Origin: Hyella sp964606015 | GTDB taxonomy: Bacteria > Cyanobacteriota > Cyanobacteriia > Cyanobacteriales > Xenococcaceae | Reading direction: 5' to 3' | NCBI GenBank assembly: GCA_964606015.1 | Contig: CAZSEZ010000007.1 | Location: forward strand, 1 to 37,930 | DNA length: 37,930 nucleotides | Shown here: piece after piece, positions 15,551-23,988 of the stretch | How positions within the stretch are numbered: the stretch's first letter is position 1 | How the letters are laid out: each line of letters begins with the position of its first letter | Position numbers and translations under genes: made by a program | The notes under the pieces: model-generated | Database searches by the model: none | What the model saw: the letters and a program-made list of their open reading frames with translations, nothing else | What the model was told of the DNA's origin: nothing

Positions 15551-16585
15551 ATGAGTAACATTTTTGTTAATCCTAAAATTGGTAAAGCCTCTGAATTAGG
15601 CATTAGTTTATACGAAGATAATAATCATCTTGAATACCTGCCAAATTCCACAGCAGAAGAAAAAGAAATTGTAATCAGAGGAATTTATAAACAAGTATTG
15701 GGTAATGCCTATGTTATGGAAAGTGAGCGATTAGAAGTCTTAGAATCTCAACTCAAACTAGGAGAAATTGGGGTTCGTGGGTTTATAAGTGCTCTGGCCA
15801 AGTCTGAACTTTATCGCTCTCGCTTCGTCGATAACTGCCCTCGTTACCGCAGTATTGAACTAAGCTTTAAGCACTTTTTAGGACGCGCTCCAGAAAGCTA
15901 TGAAGAGATGAAGGCTCACAGCGACATTTTAGATCGCGGTGGTTGGGAAGCTGAGGTAGATTCTTACATTGATAGTGATGAGTACTCTCAGGCCTTTGGC
16001 GAATTTTTTGTTCCCTACTACCGTGGTTATAAAACCCAAACTGGTAAAAGCATGGTGGGTTTTTCTCATATGTTTACTCTGTTGCGCGGACCATCTAGTA
16101 GCGACAAAAATCTAGTTCGAGGCAATTATTCTCGTCTGAACAGCTCCCTAATTAGCAAAAATCCCAGTGGCGTGATTCCTCCTTCGAGTTCTACTAGCTA
16201 TGGTGGCATCACTGACGCTCAAAAACTGATTGCTAATGTTCTCAAAGTCAATAAACCAGCTATCACAAAACCAGTAGCTTCTTATCCTCAGAGAGCGTAT
16301 GCACAATCTACGATTCTGGCAAAACAAAACGAACAACAAGCCAAAATCAAAGAGTTAAAGCAACAACTATCTGAACTAAGTGCTTTAGCAAATATTGGTT
16401 CAATTGGGCTAAATAAGTGGCAGCAAAATCAAAGCTCTAGCATTGCAGTTAGCGCCACTAACTCGGCTAATTTATCTGCTGAGCAAGAAATTGCTGAGCT
16501 GGAAGCAAAAGTCGCCGATGCTCAACGTTTAGCCAACTTTGCTGAGTCTCGCCTCAACAGATGGCGCAGTAAAATATTTTCTTGA
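15551..16585 (+). CDS. CpeC-like phycobilisome linker with coiled-coil repeat tail
   Basis: A 344-residue linker. Residues 1-205 closely resemble CpeC (SELGISLYEDNN, YKQVLGNAYVMESERL, FLGRAPESYEEMKAHSD, SYIDSDEYSQAFGEFFVPYYRGYK, LLRGPSSSD). The C-terminal CpcD domain found in CpeC is absent. Instead residues 255-344 form a predicted coiled coil carrying the same motif twice, at 267-290 and 315-338 (LxxLxxLANxxxxxLNKW type), 48 residues apart. There is no obvious transmembrane helix of the CpcL type. It sits 24 bases after cpeR, so it belongs to the operon. It is a true linker paralogue; what the tail binds is unknown. Confidence 0.82.
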   Translation: MSNIFVNPKIGKASELGISLYEDNNHLEYLPNSTAEEKEIVIRGIYKQVLGNAYVMESERLEVLESQLKLGEIGVRGFISALAKSELYRSRFVDNCPRYRSIELSFKHFLGRAPESYEEMKAHSDILDRGGWEAEVDSYIDSDEYSQAFGEFFVPYYRGYKTQTGKSMVGFSHMFTLLRGPSSSDKNLVRGNYSRLNSSLISKNPSGVIPPSSSTSYGGITDAQKLIANVLKVNKPAITKPVASYPQRAYAQSTILAKQNEQQAKIKELKQQLSELSALANIGSIGLNKWQQNQSSSIAVSATNSANLSAEQEIAELEAKVADAQRLANFAESRLNRWRSKIFS

Positions 16586-16887
16586 TCTTTAATACACCAA
16601 GTTTACAAGTTCATCGTATGTTTTTTACTTTAGTAGGAAATTACGATGATTTTTTTTATGCTACCAGAGGTAGATGCTGCCTTCCTTTAGGAGTTATTAA
16701 TCATCTTTGTAAAACCACAGTCACCTATTTGATAAAAACTATAACCCAGACTATATCTAACAATTAATAAAGCATAAAATTTTCCGAAGCAGTTAGCTTT
16801 CTGATTGTAAGGTTTAGAAAAATTTAAAACTTTAATAAGAATTAGTGTTGTCTTTTCTGTTTTAATAAATCTTAATACCTTGTTTTT
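16586..16887. other. intergenic region after the cpe operon
   Basis: About 300 AT-rich bases. A short open frame here (16582-16767) has a TTG start and no coding character. A small stem, AGGTAG/CTGCCT near 16668-16682, could be the operon end but lacks a proper T-run. No firm terminator or promoter was recognised. Confidence 0.4.
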
Positions 16888-17310
16888 ATGTTAATTAATC
16901 ACTGTGTTTTTCTAGCTAAAGCAAATCAAGCTACGAACATACCGCTTAATAATGCTTCAGAGTTCAATCACTTAGCAGAAAATACGCTACTGCAAACAGC
17001 ATTTTTTTTCAAAATAGCGATCGAATACTTTGCTCTACTGATTCTCGCCTTGGGAATTGTCAGAGCTATCAGTAGACTATTGGCTTTTAAATACAGGAAA
17101 CAAAAGAGGCAAACAATTTGTAATGTCCGTTTAGACCTAGGTCGTTTCTTGATTTTATCTCTGGAGTTTTTACTAGCAGCAGACATCGCTGCTACTGCTG
17201 TTTCGCCAAGTTGGGAAGCGATCGGCAAGTTAGCTGCCATCTCAGGGATTAGAACCTTCCTTAACTATTTTTTGCAAAAAGAGGTTCAAGAATTAGAACA
17301 CCTTAATTAA
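16888..17310 (+). CDS. DUF1622 family membrane protein
   Basis: A 140-residue inner-membrane protein with three predicted hydrophobic segments at about residues 35-65, 82-104 and 108-126. The diagnostic stretch of the DUF1622 family is RLDLGRFLILSLEFLLAADI followed by AATAVSPSWEAIGKLAAISGIRTFLNYFL. The function of the family is unknown. It lies 86 bases before the debranching enzyme gene in the same direction; whether it belongs to that cluster cannot be told. The first 30 residues are less typical, so the true start could lie further in. Confidence 0.82.
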   Translation: MLINHCVFLAKANQATNIPLNNASEFNHLAENTLLQTAFFFKIAIEYFALLILALGIVRAISRLLAFKYRKQKRQTICNVRLDLGRFLILSLEFLLAADIAATAVSPSWEAIGKLAAISGIRTFLNYFLQKEVQELEHLN

Positions 17311-17396
17311 GCTTGTTGTCATCATTGAGTGAGGTTTTCAGCTTTCTCTAAGATTGAGCTACTAAGTTGAAGAAATAAGAATCTGTGAGAGAAATC

Positions 17397-19446
17397 ATGA
17401 ACCTTAAGTTTGGCCGAGAAATTTGCAACGATCTCAAAATAGCCAAATCCCGAGAATGGTTAGTCACTAACGGAATCGGAGGTTATGCCTCAGGAACAAT
17501 CGCAGGAGCTTTGACTAGACGCTACCACGGCTTACTAGTCGGAGCCCTCAAGCCTCCTGTCGCTAGAACTTTGCTCTTAACTAAGCTGGATGAGACGGTT
17601 GATTACCAGGGACAAACTTATGAGCTGGCAGCAAATATCTGGACAGACGATACCATCTCACCCCCAGGATTTCTCAATATCGAAAGCTTTTACCTAGAAG
17701 GAACCACCCCAATTTGGCATTTTGCTTTTGCTGATGGCTTGCTCGAAAAAAGAATCTGGATGGAACAAGGAGAAAATACAACCTACATCAGCTACACCTA
17801 TAAAAGAGGTAGCCACCCCTTAACACTTTCTCTCAAGACTCTTGTTAATTATCGTGANNNNNNNNNNNNNNNNNNNNNNNNNNACTGGAACATCGCCTTT
17901 CATAGTTGAAGAATATCGGGAACACAGCTTAGAAATTAGAGCAGACCAAGGCGCGGACAGTCTATATCTTTTTCCGTCAATAAACCAGCAAATAAATAAT
18001 CCTGAACAGCAGTTTTCTTGGGAAATTGCGAACACTTGGTATCGCAACTTTAGGTTACAAGTAGAAAACTATCGTGGCTTAGACGATGTAGAAGATCATC
18101 TTTTTGCGGCAACAGGAAAATTGACGCTACAACCTGGAGATCGTTTGACTATTACGGCCAGTACTAAAAAAGCTTGTGGCGCAGGTAAAGGGGTCCTCGG
18201 AGATTATAAATACGAGCAACAGCGATCGCGAAAATTAATTAGTACATTTACAAATCCTCAGCAATCAATTGACAGCTCTAAAACTATCCCTAGTTGGATC
18301 GAGCAGATAGTCTTAGCAGCAGACCAATTTATTGTTAGTCGCCCCTTAGAAAATAACCCCGAAGGGAAGACGATTATTGCTGGTTACCCTTGGTTTACTG
18401 ACTGGGGAAGAGATACGATGATTGCACTACCTGGGCTAACCATCTCTACAGGACGCTTTGATGTAGCCAAAACAATTCTTCTGACCTTTGCGCAGTATGT
18501 GGATCAAGGCATGTTACCCAATGTTTTCCCAGATGCAGGAGCCAGCCCAGAATACAACACGGTTGACGCGACACTTTGGTATTTCGAAGCTATTCGGGCT
18601 TATTATGTAGCAACCCAGGATCAAGAATTTCTTGCCCAACTATTTCCTGTACTCGAAGACATTATTGACTGGCATATCAAAGGTACTCGCTACCAAATCA
18701 AGGTAGACGATGATGGTTTACTTTATGCTGGCGAACCAGGAGTCCAGCTTACCTGGATGGATGCCAAAGTAGGAGATTGGGTAGTCACCCCTCGGATCGG
18801 CAAACCTATAGAAGTTAATGCCCTCTGGTACAACGCTTTAGCTTGTATGAGCTATTTTGCAGAGATTTTAACCAAATCCAGTTTTCAGTACCAAGAATCA
18901 GCAGAAACTGCACGATCGCATTTTGGAAAATTTTGGTACGCCGAAGGTGGCTATTGCTATGACGTAATTGATTCACCCACAGGAAATGACTCTAGTTTTC
19001 GCTCCAATCAAATTTTTGCCGTATCTTTACCCTCTCCCGGCTTCAATCAAAGCCTTTTGAGCGATCAACAACAAAAAATGGTGGTGGATCAGGTAGGTGC
19101 TAAATTATTAACGTCTTATGGTCTGCGATCGCTAGAAGCCCAGCATCCAGACTATGTTGGTATTTATGGTGGCAATCAATTGCAACGCGACGGTAGCTAT
19201 CACCAAGGAACTACTTGGGGTTGGTCAATTGGGCATTTTGTTCAGGCTCATTTGCAAGTCTACAAAAACCCCGAACTAGCGCGTAGTTTTCTTTTACCTA
19301 TGGAACAACATCTCCAAACTGGTTGTATTGGCAGCATCAGTGAAATTTTTGATGGTGACCAACCTTTTACTCCCAGAGGCTGTTGCGCCCAAGCATGGAG
19401 CGTTGCAGAAGTTTTACGGGCATGGCTTTTAACATCAAGCAATTAA
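17397..19446 (+). CDS. amylo-alpha-1,6-glucosidase (glycogen debranching type), interrupted by N run
   Basis: A two-domain debranching-type enzyme that would cleave alpha-1,6 branches of glycogen or related glucans. The N-terminal domain shows EWLVTNGIGGYASGTIAGALTRRYHGLL. The C-terminal (alpha/alpha)6 domain shows GYPWFTDWGRDTMIALPG, GMLPNVFPDAG, YNTVDATLWYFEA and WGWSIGHFVQAHL. The coding frame changes across the 26 N at 17858-17883: the left part reads up to NYRD and the right part resumes at TGTSPF. This is explained if the true gap is 3n+1 bases, for example 25 or 28, so the gene is probably intact in the organism. ATG at 17397 is chosen because GAGAG precedes it. It begins a co-oriented cluster reaching 28338. 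Confidence 0.88.
17858..17883. other. run of 26 N (assembly gap)
   Basis: Unknown bases within the debranching enzyme gene. The reading frames on either side differ, so the number of N is a placeholder or is wrong by one or two bases. Confidence 0.99.
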
Positions 19447-19480
19447 TCATTTAATTATCTAAAATCATTTAATTATCTAA
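19446..19480. repeat. short tandem duplication
   Basis: ATCATTTAATTATCTAA occurs at 19446-19462 and again at 19464-19480 (18-base period, two copies), between the debranching enzyme gene and the GMC oxidoreductase gene. Confidence 0.8.
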
Positions 19481-19501
19481 TTTAGTAATCAATAATCAAT
19501 C

Positions 19502-21034
19502 ATGCATTACGACATCATCATTATTGGCACTGGAGCAGGAGGGGGGACCCTTGCTCATCGTTTAGCACCCAGCGGTAAGAAAATTCTAGTTTTAGAGCGT
19601 GGCTCGTTTTTACCTAGAGAAAAGGAAAATTGGAATACTGTCGAAGTCTTCCAAAAAGACCGCTATCACACTGACGAAGTCTGGTACGACAAAAAGGACA
19701 AACCATTTAATCCTGGAACGAGCTATTACGTGGGGGGCAACACTAAAGTTTATGGTGGAGCCTTATTTCGTCTTAGAGAAAGAGATTTTGAACAAATAGA
19801 ACATTCTGGAGGGATTTCTCCAGCCTGGGACCTAAAATACCAAGATTTCGAGCCTTACTATACTCAAGCAGAACAACTCTACCAAGTACGTGGTCGTCAA
19901 GGACTAGATCCCACTGAGCCCAGTCGAAGTCAGGACTATGCTTTTGAGCCAATCAGCCACGAACCAAGAATTCAAGAAATCTGCGATCACCTAAAAAATC
20001 GAGGCTTAAACCCATTTAATCTACCACTAGCCGTCAGATTAAACGAAACTGATTCCCATAAAAGTGCTTGTATTCGATGCAATACTTGTGATGGGTTTCC
20101 CTGTCTGGTTCACGCTAAATCAGATGCCGACATTGTTTGCGTCCGTCCCAGTTTGGACACAAACAATGTCACTTTAATGACCCAAGCCAAAGTAGTGAAA
20201 CTGCATACTAATGAGACAGGCACCGAAATTACAGGAGTAGAAACCCAACTACCTACAGAAACTAAAATTTTCACTGCGGATATTGTGGTGGTTGCTTGTG
20301 GAGCAATTAATTCCGCAGTTCTCTTACTAAAATCAGCCAACGATCAACACCCTAATGGGTTAGCTAATAGCTCCGATCTGGTAGGGCGAAACTTTATGAA
20401 ACACCAGAATGGGGCAATTGTTGGAATCGGGACAAAACCTAATCCCAGCAAATTTCAAAAAACTTTGGGAATCAATGATTTTTATTGGGGAGACCAAGAT
20501 TTTGCCTATCCTATGGGACATGTACAGATGTTGGGGAAAGTCGATAAGGACATGATGGCGATGGATGCCCCCAAATTTGCTCCAGGTAAAGCACTCGAAG
20601 AATTAGCTAGTCATTCAGTAGATTGGTGGCTGACTGCTGAAGATTTACCCGATCGCCAAAATCGAGTCAGAATCAAGGGAGATCAAGTTTTCCTTGACTA
20701 TACCGAAAATAATACTCAAGCATTTGATCGCCTGATGAAACGTTGGGTAAGCATTCTCAAATCAATCGACTGTGGCGAAGCCATTATCCCGCTATCTCTC
20801 TATTTTCGTAAAAAAATTCCGCTCCAAGGGGTGGCTCATCAAGTAGGAACCTGTCGCTTTGGTCAAGATCCTCAAACTTCTGTTTTGAATTTAGATTGCC
20901 AAACCCATGATGTTCAAAATCTTTATGTAGTTGACGGAAGCTTTTTTCCTTCTAGTGCAGCGGTGAATCCTTCTTTGACCATTATGGCGAACGCTTTAAG
21001 GGTTGGCGATCGCATTTTAGCAAGACTAGCTTGA
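19502..21034 (+). CDS. GMC-family FAD-dependent oxidoreductase
   Basis: A 510-residue flavoenzyme of the glucose-methanol-choline family, which oxidises sugar or alcohol hydroxyls. The FAD-binding motif GTGAGGGTLAHRLA lies at residues 9-22 with LVLERG after it. The C-terminal domain has HQVGTCRFG with the catalytic-type His, and VVDGSFFPSSAAVNPSLTIMANA. There is no signal peptide. A cysteine group at C190-x2-C193-x2-C196-x4-C201 is unusual for sugar oxidoreductases. The position between glucan-degrading genes and an SDR glucose-dehydrogenase homologue suggests a sugar substrate, but the substrate and electron acceptor are not visible. Confidence 0.88.
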   Translation: MHYDIIIIGTGAGGGTLAHRLAPSGKKILVLERGSFLPREKENWNTVEVFQKDRYHTDEVWYDKKDKPFNPGTSYYVGGNTKVYGGALFRLRERDFEQIEHSGGISPAWDLKYQDFEPYYTQAEQLYQVRGRQGLDPTEPSRSQDYAFEPISHEPRIQEICDHLKNRGLNPFNLPLAVRLNETDSHKSACIRCNTCDGFPCLVHAKSDADIVCVRPSLDTNNVTLMTQAKVVKLHTNETGTEITGVETQLPTETKIFTADIVVVACGAINSAVLLLKSANDQHPNGLANSSDLVGRNFMKHQNGAIVGIGTKPNPSKFQKTLGINDFYWGDQDFAYPMGHVQMLGKVDKDMMAMDAPKFAPGKALEELASHSVDWWLTAEDLPDRQNRVRIKGDQVFLDYTENNTQAFDRLMKRWVSILKSIDCGEAIIPLSLYFRKKIPLQGVAHQVGTCRFGQDPQTSVLNLDCQTHDVQNLYVVDGSFFPSSAAVNPSLTIMANALRVGDRILARLA

Positions 21035-21102
21035 AATCTTTAACAAATATCTTTTGATCAATATCTATAAATCTCGACTAATTAATCGTAAAAACTCATT
21101 TA

Positions 21103-22188
21103 ATGACCAAGAGCAAGCAAATTTTCACCCAAGCTCTGCTGGCTTCCAGTATCTTTCTCTTTTTGACAATTTTTTACCCAACTCGCGCCCAAAATTCTCA
21201 TATTCCCTATGATGCTAAGAATTCTATTGAACTAAGCAAAAGACCAAAAAACCTAGTCCAAGCTGTCGGGACTGTAGGAATTACAGTCAGTGATATGGAT
21301 AGAGCGATCGCATTTTATACCGATGCCTTGTCGTTTAAGAAGGTTTCCGATATCGAAGTTTACGGCCCAGAATATGAAAATCTTTTGGGACTATTTGGGG
21401 TTCGTTTGCGTTTGGTACGGATGCAACTAGGAACTGAGGAGATCGAACTGATCGAACATATCACACCTCAAGGCCAACCAATTCCTATAGATTCACGCAG
21501 TAACGACCTCTGGTTCCAACATATTGCCATTGTCGTTAGAGACATGGAGCAAGCCTATCAAAAACTGCGAAAATTTGATGTTACCCATGTTTCTACTGCT
21601 CCTCAAAAGTTACCAGAATACATCGAGGCAGCAGCAGGAATCGAGGCTTTCTATTTTCGGGACCCTGATGGCAATACTCTAGAATTAATTGCTTATCCAC
21701 CAGATAAAGGTAACCCACGCTGGCAAGAGCCAGGCAATGAATTATTTCTGGGGATAGATCATACTGCGATCGCCATTTCTGACACGGCGAATAGTACCCA
21801 ATTTTATCAAGATTTATTAGGACTAGAAGTAGCTGGAGCCAGCGAAAACTATGGCCCCGAACAAGAACACCTCAACAATGTCGAAGGGGCAAGGTTACAA
21901 ATTACCGGTCTCAAGGCAGAGCAAGGCATGGGAATAGAGTTATTAGAGTATTTAGAACCAGATAACTCGCGATCACTACCAGAAAATACTACGCCAAAAG
22001 ATCTGATTCACTGGGAAACCACTTTAGTTGTGGCAGATATCAGTCTAGCTGCAAAAAAAATTAGTCAAGCAGGATGGCAAATAATTTCACCTGCAATTGT
22101 CAACATTGACGAACCAACTTTAGGTTTTACAAGAGCCTTTCTTGTCCGCGATCCCGATGGCCATGTCCTGAGAATAGTCCAACATTAA
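21103..22188 (+). CDS. exported double-VOC-domain protein (glyoxalase/dioxygenase superfamily)
   Basis: A 361-residue protein with an N-terminal signal peptide (hydrophobic LLASSIFLFLTIFYP, probable cleavage after TRA near residue 29). Two vicinal-oxygen-chelate modules follow. The first, about residues 53-198, has VGITVSDMDRAIAFYTDAL and FYFRDPDGNTLELIAYP. The second, about 217-360, has IDHTAIAISDTANSTQFYQDLLGLEV and FLVRDPDGHVLRIVQH. Each module keeps metal-ligand candidates (His and the Glu of LELI in the first). Glyoxalase, isomerase and ring-cleaving dioxygenase activities share this fold, so the reaction cannot be named. Export is unusual for VOC enzymes in a sugar cluster. Confidence 0.82.
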   Translation: MTKSKQIFTQALLASSIFLFLTIFYPTRAQNSHIPYDAKNSIELSKRPKNLVQAVGTVGITVSDMDRAIAFYTDALSFKKVSDIEVYGPEYENLLGLFGVRLRLVRMQLGTEEIELIEHITPQGQPIPIDSRSNDLWFQHIAIVVRDMEQAYQKLRKFDVTHVSTAPQKLPEYIEAAAGIEAFYFRDPDGNTLELIAYPPDKGNPRWQEPGNELFLGIDHTAIAISDTANSTQFYQDLLGLEVAGASENYGPEQEHLNNVEGARLQITGLKAEQGMGIELLEYLEPDNSRSLPENTTPKDLIHWETTLVVADISLAAKKISQAGWQIISPAIVNIDEPTLGFTRAFLVRDPDGHVLRIVQH

Positions 22189-22222
22189 GTAAAAAAATTG
22201 AAAAGAAAAACTTAAATAATCA

Positions 22223-23044
22223 ATGAAACTACAAAATTGGCGAGAATATTTAATTGAAGCCTGGGGGCTAGGAACTTTTATGGTTTCTGCTGGTTTCTTT
22301 GCCACAGTAATTTATTCTCCTAGCTGTCCATTTTCTTTGATGATTCCTGACAATAATTTCCTTAAAGGGTTACTCATGGGAATCACTATGGGAGTGACAG
22401 CTATTGCCATCATCTATTCTCCCTGGGGAAAGCGATCTGGAGCACATATTAATCCAGCAGTAACTCTGACTTTTTTTCGCTTAGGAAAAATTGATGCTTT
22501 AGATACCTTAGGCTATGTTTTTGCCCAATTTATTGGTGGCGTAATTGGCGTTTTGTTGGTTGCAGTTTATTTGGGTCAGGCATTTACTGATCCGCCTGTA
22601 AATTATGTAGTTACCGTACCAGGAACCTGGGGAACCATAACAGCTTTAATTATTGAATTCTTGATGTCTTTTGGCTTAATGCTAATGGTTTTATTAACCA
22701 GTAATAATAACGCCTTATCTTCTTACACAGGAATTTTTTCAGGGATTATGGTGGCTACTTTTATTACTTTATTCTCCCCAGTTTCAGGTATGAGTATCAA
22801 TCCTGCTCGCTCTTTTGCTTCTGCTTTTCCAGCAAAGATCTGGACGGATTTTTGGCTTTATTATTTCGCTCCTTTTATGGGAATGTTGAGTGCGGCTCAA
22901 ATATTTTTGAATTCTCGTAAAAAGCCGATGACAATTTGCTATAAATTTTGTCCCAATGGTGAGCAAAAATGTATTGCCAAGAAATGTTGTGGTGAATGCA
23001 ATTTAGTAGTTAGAAACTGGCGGGTTGATAACCCAATTGAATAA
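22223..23044 (+). CDS. MIP/aquaporin-family channel with cysteine-rich tail
   Basis: A 273-residue membrane channel with six predicted helices. The two half-helix pore motifs are HINPAVT (N77-P78-A79) and SINPARS (N193-P194-A195), with the selectivity-filter Arg196 present. It may pass water, glycerol or another small neutral solute; selectivity cannot be read with confidence. After the last helix (about residue 230) comes a cytosolic tail with six cysteines (C239, C243, C250, C255, C256, C259), which is not normal for this family and could bind metal. It begins 34 bases after the VOC gene. Confidence 0.87.
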   Translation: MKLQNWREYLIEAWGLGTFMVSAGFFATVIYSPSCPFSLMIPDNNFLKGLLMGITMGVTAIAIIYSPWGKRSGAHINPAVTLTFFRLGKIDALDTLGYVFAQFIGGVIGVLLVAVYLGQAFTDPPVNYVVTVPGTWGTITALIIEFLMSFGLMLMVLLTSNNNALSSYTGIFSGIMVATFITLFSPVSGMSINPARSFASAFPAKIWTDFWLYYFAPFMGMLSAAQIFLNSRKKPMTICYKFCPNGEQKCIAKKCCGECNLVVRNWRVDNPIE

Positions 23045-23142
23045 TTATCTCCTCCTGACAACTATCTAAATCATAAATACAATCAACTCTTTAATTTTAA
23101 AAACTCTAATCACTAACAAACTTTATTTATTAAACAAAAATC

Positions 23143-23943
23143 ATGAAACGCCTCCAAGATCGCATTACTTTAGTTACGGGTTCAAGTTCGGGTATTGGAG
23201 CAGCAGTTGCCAAATCTATGGCAGCAGAAGGAGCCAAAGTAATTGTTAATTATGCCCGTAGTGCTAAAGGCGCTAATACTGTAGTCGAGGAAATCCAGGC
23301 TAATGGCGGAGAAGCGATCGCACTACAAGCCGACGTCAGTCAAGAAGACCAAGTCAAGAACATGTTCCAGGAAATTATTGCTAAATTTGGCACACTCGAT
23401 GTCCTGGTAAGTAACGCTGGGCTCCAACAAGATGCCAACTTAGTTGATATGACTTTGGAACAATGGAACAAGGTAATTAATGTCAATCTCACTGGCCAGT
23501 TTCTCTGTGCAAAAGAAGCTGCGAAAGAATTTATCCGTCGAGGGGTAACCCCAGAAAAATCTTGTTCTGCTGGAGTCATTATCTGCATGAGCTCAGTCCA
23601 CGAAGTCATTCCTTGGGCAGGGCACTGTAACTATGCAGCCTCAAAAGGCGGATTGATGCTGTTTATGCAAAGTATTGCCCAAGAGTTAGCTCCATACAAA
23701 ATCCGCATTAATAGCATCGCTCCAGGAGCTATCAAAACGCCAATTAATCGTGCTGCCTGGGAAACTCCCGAAGCAGAGGCAGAGTTATTAAAGCTGATAC
23801 CTTACAACCGCGTTGGTATACCAGAAGATATTGGCAAAGCTGCTGTATGGCTGGCTTCTGACGAGGCAGAATATGTCCACGGTACCACCATTTTTGTCGA
23901 TGGCGGAATGACTCTCTACCCTGGATTTGCCACGGGAGGTTAA
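23143..23943 (+). CDS. SDR-family oxidoreductase, glucose 1-dehydrogenase-like
   Basis: A classical short-chain dehydrogenase of 266 residues. It has cofactor motif TGSSSGIG (12-19), NAG at about 91-93, and catalytic Ser151, Tyr164 and Lys168 (NYAASKGG). The end IFVDGGMTLYPGFATGG resembles bacterial glucose 1-dehydrogenases, which oxidise beta-D-glucose to gluconolactone with NAD(P). SDR substrate prediction is weak, so this rests partly on glucosidase neighbours on the same strand. Asn37-Tyr38-Ala39-Arg40 after the second strand suggests NADP may be accepted. Confidence 0.85.
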   Translation: MKRLQDRITLVTGSSSGIGAAVAKSMAAEGAKVIVNYARSAKGANTVVEEIQANGGEAIALQADVSQEDQVKNMFQEIIAKFGTLDVLVSNAGLQQDANLVDMTLEQWNKVINVNLTGQFLCAKEAAKEFIRRGVTPEKSCSAGVIICMSSVHEVIPWAGHCNYAASKGGLMLFMQSIAQELAPYKIRINSIAPGAIKTPINRAAWETPEAEAELLKLIPYNRVGIPEDIGKAAVWLASDEAEYVHGTTIFVDGGMTLYPGFATGG

Positions 23944-23988
23944 ATATTCGAAACGTTATAGCGATCGCATTAGCAACAAACCAAATTT

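Noticed and set aside
16582..16767. 61-codon frame after the cpe operon
   Set aside because: TTG start overlapping the previous stop, no ribosome-binding site and AT-rich composition typical of non-coding DNA.
19446..19480. Tandem 17-base repeats as the start of a CRISPR or regulatory array
   Set aside because: Only two copies with a one-base spacer; simplest explanation is a local duplication.
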